Origin: Skeletonema tropicum
Lineage: Eukaryota; Bacillariophyta; Thalassiosirophyceae; Thalassiosirales; Thalassiosiraceae
NCBI GenBank assembly: GCA_037178625.1
Contig: CM074127.1
Location: 3,410,001 to 3,474,000 of the forward strand
Direction of reading: 5' to 3'
DNA length: 64,000 nucleotides
This document shows, piece after piece, positions 50,787-61,441 of the stretch. Under the pieces are notes generated by a model. It saw nothing but the letters and a program-made list of their open reading frames with translations. It searched no databases and was not told the origin of the DNA. Within the stretch, counting starts at the first letter, position 1; each line of letters opens with the position of its first letter. Position numbers and translations under genes: made by a program.

Positions 50787-51394
50787 ATGCTCTCAATCTT
50801 TCTCCTGCTGTCTCTAATCGGCGCTGCAAATGCATCATCATCACAGTGTGCTGTGATCGATTCATCTACCGATAGCTACATTTGCATAGACGAAAATTCA
50901 AAGACTTATCGTCAAATAGAGCCGGGAGTTTTACAGCGTATTTCTGGTAGTGCAGGTGAGACTTGACTCGTTTGGATCAAATCACTTTTTTGTTGCTGTG
51001 ATCTCTAACCAATATTGCTCGGCAATTACCCGGCACAAAAGCGGAGCAACAGCGTATCACCGATGTGATAAATAGAATGCAAGATTATCTTGCTACCGAA
51101 GTGATGAGTCGCCCAGAATATGTACACGTGAGAAAGAAATGGTAGGTACAACGAAATGAATGTTGACTAGAAAGAGAACATAATGGGTGTTTGTGTTCGA
51201 GCTATGTTGTCTTTTCCTCCTCATCTTCTTACTTAATTTTACTACGCATCTTTTGCAGTAAGAATAATCATGATCTTTGTGCGTTTTGGACGTCAGTCGG
51301 AGAGTGTGAAACCAATAGAATTTTTATGCAAGACAATTGCGCTGCTGCTTGTCAGCTTTGCCTGTTGGCCAGCACAAATTTTGCCAAAGTATAA
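50787..51394 (+). CDS. Small secreted protein with C-terminal ShK-type cysteine domain
   Basis: Three short exons: 50787-50955, 51042-51141 and 51259-51394. The introns are 86 bp (after a CTAACC branch-like site) and 117 bp; phases 1 and 2 match. The start MLSIFLLLSLIGAANASSSQ is a signal peptide. The middle is helical and charged (AEQQRITDVINRMQDYLA). The end is a six-cysteine ShKT module: CKNNHDLCAFWTSVGECETN, then FMQDNCAAACQLC. The C-x6-C, G-x-C and C-x3-C-x2-C pattern fits the family. ShK modules occur widely as extracellular interaction domains, often beside enzymes such as prolyl hydroxylases; nothing here suggests a toxin. The first two exons are too short to stand out alone; the splice fit is the evidence. 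Confidence 0.65.
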
Positions 51395-51903
51395 TAACCT
51401 GATCAGCGGTAAGAAGTTGCAAATACAACAACAGGACGTCGTACAATCTCCTTAAATAATTATTCATTTGGTGGGTCAGAACTTGTCATGAGCACGATAT
51501 TATGGCCAGCAGCAGAGTCCTCTTCGTGCACACACGAGTTACCTATCTCTAGCTACTGCAAATTGAAAACAGCAAAAGAAATGGATTTCATACAAAAACG
51601 AATATGTTCGCTGTATTTAACACAAAATAATAGCGTTTTGCTCACAATGGATTGCTTTCATTTTATATTCCAAACTTATGCGTTTGTTGCTATGTTATTA
51701 ATGATGTGTCTGGAAACAGTAGTACGTTTGCTCATCGCCGACTCGTACTCTCCTCAAGCAATGACCATCTACAATAAGAATGTGATAGAGCATTCCCTGC
51801 CTTGTCTTTTTTGATACCCATTCGTCATGGGCATAAATGCATGAACTAGCATTGACAAAAACCCAATCGAGCCCAACTTTCCTCAAATTTTTATTGAAGT
51901 TGT
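51395..51903. other. Convergent intergenic region
   Basis: Lies between the ends of the ShK gene and the small plastid-protein gene. AT-rich with no supported gene or repeat. Confidence 0.4.
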
Positions 51904-52320
51904 TTAAAGAAGTCCCTTCTTTGCAACCATAGCTGAAGTCTCCTCAAGGTATGTTGCCTTGAATGAGTCGAAATCTCCACTGGAACCAGCAGCCTCATAT
52001 GCCAATCGGGCGGCGGCATCGTAATCTACCGACCAAAGCTCGATAGAAGAGGCGGCAGCGGCAGATTTGGTAGTAACAGGTTTATGACCAACAGCAGCAG
52101 GAGCCATTGCTGGAGTGTCATCATCTGAATCATCAATTCCGGCACCATCGTCTTCCAGACCTTCCATGATGACCTTGAGGGTCAATTCGATATCTTCCTC
52201 GGCCGACTTGGCGGCACCAGCAATAGCAGATAGAGATGTGGTCACAGCTGGACGGGCCATGGAGGGTGCAAATGCAGCAGCAGGCACAGCAGCGAGGATG
52301 GAGGCAAGGACAATCTTCAT
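51904..52320 (-). CDS. Small plastid-targeted protein, unknown function
   Basis: A 138-residue intact frame from ATG 52320. MKIVLASILAAVPAAA is a signal peptide, followed at the cleavage point by FAPSMARPAVTTSLSA. This is a textbook ASAFAP-type diatom plastid leader with a Ser/Thr/Arg transit segment. The mature part is acidic (GLEDDGAGIDDSDDD) and Ala-rich. It ends in a helical block (YDAAARLAYEAAGSSGDFD, then FKATYLEETSAMVAKKG). I do not recognise a family. The small size and lack of a membrane segment suggest a soluble stromal protein. Confidence 0.72.
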   Translation of the reverse strand: MKIVLASILAAVPAAAFAPSMARPAVTTSLSAIAGAAKSAEEDIELTLKVIMEGLEDDGAGIDDSDDDTPAMAPAAVGHKPVTTKSAAAASSIELWSVDYDAAARLAYEAAGSSGDFDSFKATYLEETSAMVAKKGLL

Positions 52321-52622
52321 TTTGGTATATTGCTAAGTACAGGCCGTTGATAGTGGCTGAATTGTGTAGTTGAAGGCCATGGAGCGAAGCAAGGGTGGGC
52401 GTGATGACGTACCAACCAACCTCAAACAACTTTAAGAGAGCACATCTTGACAGTATCTGTGTACTTGCTTGAGTGATACAGTTAATGTCAAGAGGGCTTC
52501 CCCCCTCTTTTGAGCTTCGGCCTTTTTCTTTTTGCTTCCTTCGATTCGACGTCTCGCGACAATGATAGATTTGTTGCAGTAGGAAACCGCTCCTCGTATC
52601 TAATAAATAATAAACCACCACC
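52321..52622. other. Divergent promoter region, plastid protein and proteasome beta-5
   Basis: A 302-bp region between outward-facing genes. No motif beyond a GGCTTCCCCCCTCTTTTG pyrimidine-rich stretch was seen. Confidence 0.4.
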
Positions 52623-53647
52623 ATGTTTGGCTCCTCTCTTGCCATCGGACACGATATCCTCGACATTGGATCGTCGAAATTTGACCGCCGTAATGATGAA
52701 CGCGCCATTGGATCAGGCGCAATGATGCCCCCAAGCTTGACATTGGGCGAGCCGGGCCAATTTGAAATTCCTAACGTTGCTGATGTAAGTTTGTTTCGAG
52801 TGGAGCATCACTATGCAACATTATTTCATGGTATTGTGCCTTGACTATCTAGGTTAACATTTTTTGAATAACAAACTCGCTCATCTACACGCTATTGTTC
52901 TGTTACAATCACTGCCAACAACACGCAACACTTTAGCCCGCCCACTTTTGCCGAAATAATTTCGCCTCTGCCTGTGGCAACAGCGATCAAGGCCAATCAG
53001 TCAAATTCGCCAAGGGAACCACCACCCTTGCTTTCAAATTCGACGGGGGAATCATCGTATCTGTCGACTCTAGGTCTACAATGGGCGCATACATCGCATC
53101 CGGAACTGTCAAAAAAGTAATTGAAATCAACCCTTTCCTCCTTGGAACCATGGCCGGTGGTGCCGCCGATTGTTCCTTCTGGGAACGTAATTTAGGTATG
53201 CAATGTCGCATGTATGAATTGAGGAATAAGAAGCGCATTACTGTCGCTGCTGCATCCAAGCTGTTGGCTAATACAATGAGTTCGTACCGTGGGTATGGTT
53301 TGAGTATGGGAACCATGATTACTGGATGGGATGAAACTGGTCCACAGCTTTACTATGTAGATGATGATGGTACTCGTCTTCATGGACGATACTTTTCGGT
53401 GGGATCTGGTTCAACGTATGCCTATGGTGTGCTGGATACGTATTATAGACCTGATTTGACTGTGGAAGAGGCAATTGATTTGGGTAAGCGTGCTATTTAT
53501 CATGCCTGTCATCGTGATGCTATGAGTGGAAGTATCAATAATTTGTATCATGTAACTAAGGATGGATGGGTGAAGATTCATGCGATTGATGTCAATGACA
53601 TGCACTATGAGTTTTTGGAGGAGAAGCAGAACGCCATGTCGTCGTAG
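52623..53647 (+). CDS. PSMB5: 20S proteasome subunit beta-5 (PSMB5)
   Basis: Chymotrypsin-like catalytic subunit of the 20S proteasome. Exon 1 (52623-52784) encodes the propeptide start [21 protein letters not shown] 152-bp intron (52785-52936, phase 0) leads to [11 protein letters not shown] and the cleavage site [12 protein letters not shown]. The new N-terminal Thr (codon 53018-53020) is the nucleophile. Typical beta-5 blocks follow: [40 protein letters not shown] (Lys33 region upstream), [40 protein letters not shown] and [18 protein letters not shown]. Frame intact and length normal. Confidence 0.95.
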
Positions 53648-54064
53648 AGTGTTTAGAAAAGAGTTTTGGATAACATGTTCCAGTATAACTATTAAATGAT
53701 CCCCCCTTTCATTCTCACAGCAATCAAAGTTAAACTCTTGTGCCTGTATCGTTTTACAAGTGAAGATAGCTTATTGTAATAGCATGTAGACCGAGGATTA
53801 CAATGAAAGAGCCTCCATTAGCATTATATCTAAGTAGTACTTAAGTATCTCGAATCCAGCAAAATCTAAAATCTTCTCATTCTCGCGACTCCTGCATTTT
53901 ATCTCCTCAATCAATGCAATGACCGCCTCCATGAAGATATTTTTTACCAACAACAGCCCCCAACGCTGTAATAAATAATGGTCGTATTGCAGTAAACACC
54001 TGCCATCATTCTCACCATCTTGATATTATTGAGAGGCAATTGTTCGAGAAGTTAGCAGGCCAAC
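53648..54064. other. Intergenic, PSMB5 to COG1
   Basis: A 417-bp region between two plus-strand genes; it must hold the PSMB5 3' end and the COG1 promoter. No feature supported. Confidence 0.4.
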
Positions 54065-57000
54065 ATGTATGACATGTCTTACGAAGACGCTCCACAGGAG
54101 CAGGAGGCCTACCAGCCCCAGGGCGAAGATAATAGCATGACTATTGATGAAATGCGTATCCTCCATCGCACTGCCCTAATAGAGGCAGAATCGAAGCGTA
54201 CCGAACTGCGTCTCGTTCTAGCAAGTAGGTATCGCGAGCTAGTTGGGTCGTCGGATGAAGTTATTAGTATGAAAGAAAGAGCTGAGGAACTCAACGCCCT
54301 TGTGGTTGCGTTGCCAGAGTTGATTGAAAGGGTTGTTCAAAGTGCAGATGCCTCCGATGCAGGGGGCTCAACTGAAAAACTCAATTCTGACGAAGCATCA
54401 TCCAAAATAGAAGGCAAAGATGAAGAAGAGTCCAATTTAGTAGCTGTGCGTAGTGAGCTCTCACGGCTACCACGCGAAATTCACCGATGCTTGGATGATA
54501 AAAATGTTCACGGGGCGGCTGCGGCGCTAATTTCATTGTTTGAAGTTATATCATCACGGTCGAAGTCATACCCACTCGCCAATCTACTCTCGGGAAGGAA
54601 AGGAATCCCGGACAACATTACAAACAGCCCCTTGCTCGAAACACAAATGAGAATGGTTTATCTTCATGTGCAAACCCTCCCCGCACGTGTGGAAAAGTTA
54701 GCTCGGAGAGTACTTCTGCAGTCGGCGGCGAAACACGGAGGGGCACGAGGCACTGCAGCGGCATTGTCTGCGTTAGACTTATTGGATGTGAGCCAAAGTA
54801 ATGCAGCTCCTTCATCTGGTCCATCACAGTACGCTTCTAGATCAACGAAACTGATTGATTTATATTATGAATCAAAAGCTCAACTTCTCAACAACCTATT
54901 GAATCGATTGACACTGCCGACGTCTGTTTCTGCAGCTGATGCAACAAGTGTCGCCAATGCGGCTGAATTCATTCTGTCGAAGATAGTTCTCATTTTACAG
55001 TACGATGTCATTCTTCACCCTTATCAGATTTTTGTACAGAGGAATTTCCCCGTTACCAATGCGAATGAGAACGATGTCAATGGGGAAATGATGACAAAGA
55101 ACAAGAAAATTGTGGATGATATTATGTCATCAATGCCTCGCTTTGACTCTGATATGTTGAAGTCGAAAGCTTCTCGCTTCCTAGCAGCTCATTTGCCTCT
55201 GATAAGAACCAAAGTCAAATCTGTTCTCATGATTATCGCTGGAACCACTGCATCAAAGTTGGGCCAAATTCGTCAATCATTGTATGACAAAACTGATGGC
55301 ATCGAATGCATGAATGCTCTTGATTCTAGTGGGGTTTGCACATGGGATGAAGCCGTGAGTGGTATGGTAGATATCAGAGTAGTGAGCCACGGAACATCAT
55401 TTGCTCCTGCAGCAGGTAGTAGCAAGATATCAATAGGCGATGATCAGGGAGCTCCCGCTTCAAATGGGCACAATGGGCAGCAATCATCACGACGTTTTTC
55501 TTTATGGGGGGCTCTTTTCTCAAACACATTTTCATCCCTTGTTCACTCTCTCCTCACTACGTCCTTTCATTCGGTGCACGCTCGTGTCGTCTCAACATTG
55601 CGAACATCACTCGCCCGCGCTCCTCCATTCGAGTACATGCTTCCGCACGAAGCACACAGGAACGCGTTGCGCATTGCTACCGATTTGGATGCATCGCTGC
55701 GAAAAGTTAGTGACGATGCACACGAATTGCTGGTTCACGCTGAAGAGCGCGAAGAGAGTGAGCGAAGGCTGCGGCAAAGTTTGTACGTGCAGACATGTGA
55801 AATTATGGGTAGGCTACTCAATGAACTCCGAAGAATGTTGTTAGTGAAGCAGAAAGAGGAGGATGCTATAAAAGAGCTTATTGTCGGACGATTGTGCCAT
55901 TTACTGAAGTTCCGCCTTGCGTCTCTGCCAAATCTATTGGATCCAAAGTCCTTCTCCAGCAGTGCTTGCTGGGCTAGGCGGAGGGAAAAGCACTGGCATG
56001 ATATCGCTTATGGAATTAAGCAGCTCCTTTGATCTAGCGGACGACGATGATGATGGCTTGATCAGTATCGAAGAAGCAATGGAAGCGATGGAATCAGCAT
56101 TTTCCGGAACACATTTTCATGGAGCAGAGATGGTCAGAGATACGTTGCTATTATCAACTTCACAGAGTGGAGCAGGGGATACGACAAACGGCGTCACAAA
56201 CAGGACAAATGGTTCGTTTACCCCAAACAAACAAAGCTCATCACCTCAGAATGTGACGTTGTCTGAATTGGCTCTTTTGTCTGCGAAGGGACTCAGGCAT
56301 GATGCAACTGGACCGCAAAGTGCACTAGGAACAGTGCAATCTTCATTGGATGAAATAGTCACTAGATGCTTCAAAGGTTGGGCACAAGCAGCGCTGTCTC
56401 CTCCTCTCAAATCGTTTAAGACCAAGTTACGGGAGACCATTGAAGTCTCATCCACCGTCTCCGATATTGAGTGGAGACGGATGAACGGACTGATTGAGAA
56501 AGATGATGACGATTTACTGAAAGAAATTCATGATCCAACGACCGATAATGAAGGTTTGATGCAAAGGCAGAAGATTGTCGTGGGACACTTGTCCCCTCAC
56601 TTTCTATCCTACTTACTCGCGGTTGCAGCTGTATTAAATCGAAGTATTTGTCCGGCGGATTCTCTTCCTCCAGTTCCATCTTTGGACTATGCAAAAGCCC
56701 TTGGCATATGCTCCTCAGATGAAGAAGAAACAGTTAATATGATGGTAACAATAAGGGGTTCGTTGCTCGGAGAGGCAGTGTTATCCATTTCGCAATCTCT
56801 AAAAGAAGAGGTCTACGACATGCATGGTGGTGCAGACAAGAGTGAGATCTTAAAGCAATGTTCACCATCTTCTCTCATCCAATTGTTGATGGACGTTAAG
56901 TTTGTGAATCGGTGCTTCTTTGAACGAAACCAGAACGGATTCTTGTCGACGAGTGACTTCATTGATGATTCACTAGGAATCATGACACAATTGTCGCAAA

Positions 57001-57411
57001 GACTTTCTGATTCCGTTGACGCTGCTGTGGAAGACGGATTATCTATTGACAGGGCAATATCAGAAAGGCATTCTCAGGTTTTCGAATCTTGTGGACTATT
57101 TTTATCGTCGATATTTGGAGAGGATGGGAACGACAAAATCTCTCCTCTTAGCGACAACATCTCCAATGGCATTGGAGGATCGTCTCTGTTGTTATCCTCC
57201 TCACTTGTCACAAACCCACTTGCTTCTTCTAAGAAGGTTCACCCTCCTTCCGATCCAAGCTGAGAAATCTCTCACAGAGTTGCAACTTCGTGGCAGGTAT
57301 GGCAAAAAGGTTCGTGAAGAGAAAGAAAGCAGCAAAGATGTTTCAAGTGGAAATGCTTTAGGTAGTGGTTTTGGTTTCCTCAGCTCAATGCTTAGTACGA
57401 AGACTAGATAA
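54065..57411 (+). CDS. COG1: Conserved oligomeric Golgi complex subunit 1 (COG1), with apparent EF-hand
   Basis: COG1 helps tether vesicles at the Golgi. From ATG 54065 the N-terminus fits the family: MTIDEMRILHRTALIEAESK, then RTELRLVLASRYRELVGSSD (as in E-x8-K-x2-LR-x2-V-x3-YR-x-L), then LPREIHRCLDDKNVHGAAAA. The helical bundle continues to the C-terminal NPLAS and RFTLLPIQAEKSL. The frame shifts by one base twice: near 56030 and near 57225. Neither has a good intron, so small indels are suspected. Immediately after the first shift there is a canonical EF-hand loop DDDDDGLISIEE (56040-56075) flanked by helices. This is unexpected in COG1. It is 62 bp from the converging M16 peptidase gene. 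Confidence 0.72.
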
Positions 57412-57473
57412 GAAACAAGTACTTAGCCGTGCCTCTAAGAAGTGTCATTATATACACCATGTTAATAACAAGA

Positions 57474-60400
57474 TTACGCCAAGCTTTCCTCTCCAGCGGC
57501 CCTGAGACCATCTATGTCATTAATTCCGAGAAGTTTTTTGTCACCATTGCCACTAAGAGCTGGTTCCTTTGACGAAGCCTGACCGGTTCGTGGTACTATT
57601 TCGGTTACGAGGATTCTGCTCGACTCCGAATCGTAAAGATCGTCCCAAAATTCAAGAATGTCGTCCTTGCTGATTGTTAAGAGGGCAGCTACTTCGGCTT
57701 GAAGACGATCAAACTGAAATCTCCCATAAGCTATTTCCGACCAGTTTCGAGTTACCTCTACTGCAAGTTGCTTGTCAGGTTCAAGCCTTTTGTCGACCAA
57801 GCCCTTTACAAATAGCTCGATATCAAGAGAACTCAGTGGCACTAACAACTTGTCACGTACACTATCCAAAAAGGTCAGCATGGACGATGTGATTTTCTCT
57901 GCTGGGGCAACGTTCGACTGCACAATAGCAGATAAGAACCTGCTTGTGTCCAAGCCTTTGACGCCGGACGAAACAATATACCCTAACTGTTGCTTCGTCC
58001 TCAGCTCATCGAAGAAAGGCTCTTCTATGATGGCACTGATTACTTCTATCAAAACGTGATCCTTTTCGCTCGTCTTGAGACATTGTAGTGTGATTTGAGA
58101 TGCTGCATTTTTGTTAGACGGATTCGGCTCTGAAATCGACAATCTTGTCACCGCTTTATCAGATCCTCTCGTAGGAAGTGGCAAAGCCTTGAGCCTCTTC
58201 GGATATTGCTCGGGTGTAATTGTCTTGAAAGCTATAGTCTTGTCAATTGACGAAACAATTTCGAGCGCCTCTTTTTTATTGATATTTCCCTGAAGCAATG
58301 CTTCACCCTTTCCACTTGCCCAAAGCGTCTGGGCATAATCGACAAGTTGCGGAAGGCTGGTTTCTTTCAGTGCTGCTACTAACTGCTGATTCGAATATAA
58401 GGTATTTCTCGGCTGCATAGTAAGTCCAGAGTAATAAATGGCATGGCCATATGGCTCCTTCACGTTAAAAGCTGATAGTGCACGCAATAAATTATCTTTG
58501 TAACGCTCGAACTCTTCCTCATCTTTCGGAAGTGAATCGTCAAGGTTCCGAGCAAGTTTATTTGATACGTATGCTGCGAATGATCCCAGTTTATCGTTAT
58601 AACCACCAAATGTCATTCTTACTCCTCGAGGGAGTACCTGAGAGTCATATGTTAGGCCTGCAAGTCGAGCGTCGTACTAGAGAAGGCAAAGCATTCAATG
58701 CAAAAGTGAGGAAAGATGTTACAAATATACAATACATGCCAGTCGAACCTTTGTACTTACCGTTTCTTCATTCATTTTATCACCGGCGGATTGCTGGTAT
58801 AGCATTCCCAATACAGCTTTCGTAGGCGACGAATAAACCTCATTAGTTAGAAGCTGAAATATGAGGAATGCCTTTGGCTTGCCAAATCGATCATCTTCTT
58901 TGAAGTGCACAGTCCATCTACCATCGTCACCGTCATCTCGAATTATTGTTGGGGGTGGGATAGGCTTGATCTTCTCTTCAAATGTCAAGGCCTTTTGATC
59001 AACCTTCTTCGGCTTCTTGTTCACCTTAAGTCCTTTCTCAGACGGAATGAATATGTTTCGTCTCGGATAGAACAAAGGGAACTCACTTGGGTTCTTCCAC
59101 CTCATTAGTGCTGACATTGAAACTGGCTTCACATTATATGCAGTCCCATACCATTCCTCAGTTTGAGTTGTTTGACCATCGAACGTTTTAGAAAACACTG
59201 TGAGGAAGGAGTTGTCGACTGTCAATCTATTGATGAAGTCTGTGCTGGCTGCTTTAAGAATTTCCCTTTGCTCGTTCGATTTGAATGATGTTCTAGGTTG
59301 ATCAGATGAGATTAATGTTGTTGGCGTTTCCAGTAGTGCCAGCCTTCGAGGTCCTGCAATATACAAGGACGGAGGGAACTTGTCCATCGCGGTAACGAGT
59401 GATTGTACGTAATTTGAAGCCGATCCTTTTGTTGTGAAGCGCCATTCAAGCTCGTCTAACTGCAGATTCTCATCAAACACATAGTTTGGGATTGGAGTCG
59501 TCTTCATCATTTGAATGTAAGAAAAGATCGCTTCGCACACATCATCAATCGCGTTGAGGCCTTTCGGAGTCAATTCAACGGTTACTTCAAACGTTCCAAA
59601 GTCAGCGAGATCTGCATTGTCTGAGGCACCGAGTGCATTTGCCCACCTATTCTCTTTCAAGTACGACAATAATGAACCAGCACCTTCGTGACCCAAAAGA
59701 GATGCTACGAAGTAGTCTGGTTTATTCAAGCGATATATTTCCCTCTCTTCTTTGGATGAAAAGACTATCGGCCAAGTAATCGTTACCTGGCGAAGATCCT
59801 GAATTGGAACAATCTCTAAAATAGTTTTCTCCGCTGGAATCTTACTTTTCCCAGCTACGTAAGGTTGGATATTGAATGCCCATTTATCTTCTGGAGGATT
59901 GCTTTGACGGTTAGGTATATCCCCAAATGCATCCGAGACATACTGTTTCAACTGAGGAAGACTCTGCGGTGCTACCACAGCGAGGCTCATTTGATTCGAG
60001 GAGTAATACGTTTCGTAAAACTTGACTAGCTCATTGCGAAGATTGATTCCCTGACGTTTGGTGCCCTCTAGCAACGTCTTCTTGTTGCCAGTAAAAAACT
60101 TGCTGAAGGGGTGATCAGAGTTAACACGATCCTTTTCTAGTTCATAGAGCCGAAAGATATCATTTTGCAAGTTCTTGGCATTTTCACTATCTATTGCATT
60201 CAATTCTCTCCCTGTCGCGCTTTCTGTGAAGAGTGGACCGCTAAAAAATGATCCAAATCGGAGCAGCGCCTCTGAGAATCGCTTGTCTATGCTCCCATCC
60301 ACTTCAAAGAAATATACAGTCTTTTCACTATCTGTAAACGCATTGTTGTAGCCCCCATTGGCACTTAGAAATTTGGCAAACGAGTCTTCCTCTGGATACT

Positions 60401-60938
60401 TCTCTGTCCCCAAGAAGAGCATGTGTTCACAAAAGTGAGCTAAGCCAGGAATTTCAACTGGATCAGAGCAAGCTCCTACATGTACATTCATTCCGACCGC
60501 AGCTGACGTGGAAGTCGGATCAGAGCATAGCAACACTTTCAGTCCATTTGGTAACTCATATGTTTCATATTCTCGTTGGTCGAGTGGTGGTTTCAAAAGT
60601 TTGATGACTTCCGCTGTACTCGCAGGTGATGATGCGTCCGACTGGCTAGTGGTTGTAGTGGTAGCAGCATCTGCAGCAATGGGAACGGCCGAAGCTGACA
60701 CAGTTGCTAAAAGCGATAAAACAAGCTGACGACGCACTCTGCTGTCAATATCATTACTTTTTGCTATCTCAACGCTTTCATTATTATCATTGGCACTTGC
60801 AAACAATGGAGATGTAGACGTCGTCGCCCGAATGTTAGTATTGAGCGCTGATGGACTGAACGCCAATGCAGACGACGACGACGAAGCCACCAGTACAGCT
60901 GCAGCACAATAGCAGCCTATCTTGAAGGTAGCGACCAT
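57474..60938 (-). CDS. M16 (insulysin-type) zinc metallopeptidase with plastid, possibly thylakoid-lumen, targeting
   Basis: Large M16 peptidase that degrades short polypeptides inside a closed chamber. Exon 1 (60938-58761) and exon 2 (58676-57474) flank an 84-bp intron (58760-58677, phase 0) and give about 1,106 residues. N-terminus: signal peptide ending SSSALA, then FSPS, the plastid-import motif. A transit-like stretch comes next, then at residues 69-90 a twin-Arg hydrophobic segment RRQLVLSLLATVSASAVPIA ending ADA. The zinc site is HFCEH (residues 168-172) with the distal Glu in ENAKNLQNDIFRLYELE. Other family blocks: EFPLFYPRRNIFIP, YDARLAGLTYDSQV, GYNDKLG and FFDELRTKQQLGYIV. Cytosolic insulysins lack such leaders. 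Confidence 0.88.
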
Positions 60939-61441
60939 CGTTGAGCCCTCTATCTTCTACAACCTCATCGAAGATGGTGATAATGAGCTGCCATGTCGCA
61001 AGTCGTATAAGCGCAGAATGCTTCGAGCATTCTGCAGAATTTGAAATCCGCTGAGTGCATCGAAAGTAAGTCGAAAGAAACAATCCGCAGTGGACCGTCC
61101 AAGTGATTGCCCGCTCTAGGAAGTCCGGACAGAGTAAGTCCTGTAGGTAGTACCAGGTAGTACCTACTTTACTCAGCAGCTTCTTTGTAATTGTTGCCTG
61201 TCCACGGTACAATTGCCCGCCACCGCGAGCGGACATACAGCGGACAACTTCGGGGCGGGCGGGCGGGTGGCGGTGGCCGGCGGGTGGATTGCAGCTTCTC
61301 TTCGCTCTGGTTTTGGAAAATCCTTTCGAATTTTTGATGGTCAAAAATGAAATGAGCCTGATAGCGATAGCACCGCCTCATAATAGCCGTTGATATCATC
61401 CCCTCTTACATCGCACAGATAGAACTCAAGACAAAACAACC
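60939..61441. other. Divergent promoter region, M16 peptidase and exportin-7
   Basis: Contains a canonical G-quadruplex motif GGGGCGGGCGGGCGGG at 61252-61267 followed by more GGC/GG runs to about 61287. A repeated AGGTAGTACC element (about 61144-61164) lies nearby. No gene supported. Confidence 0.5.

Noticed and set aside
51259..51394. ShK module as evidence of a toxin gene
   Set aside because: ShK modules are common extracellular domains in non-venomous eukaryotes, and nothing in the context suggests toxicity.
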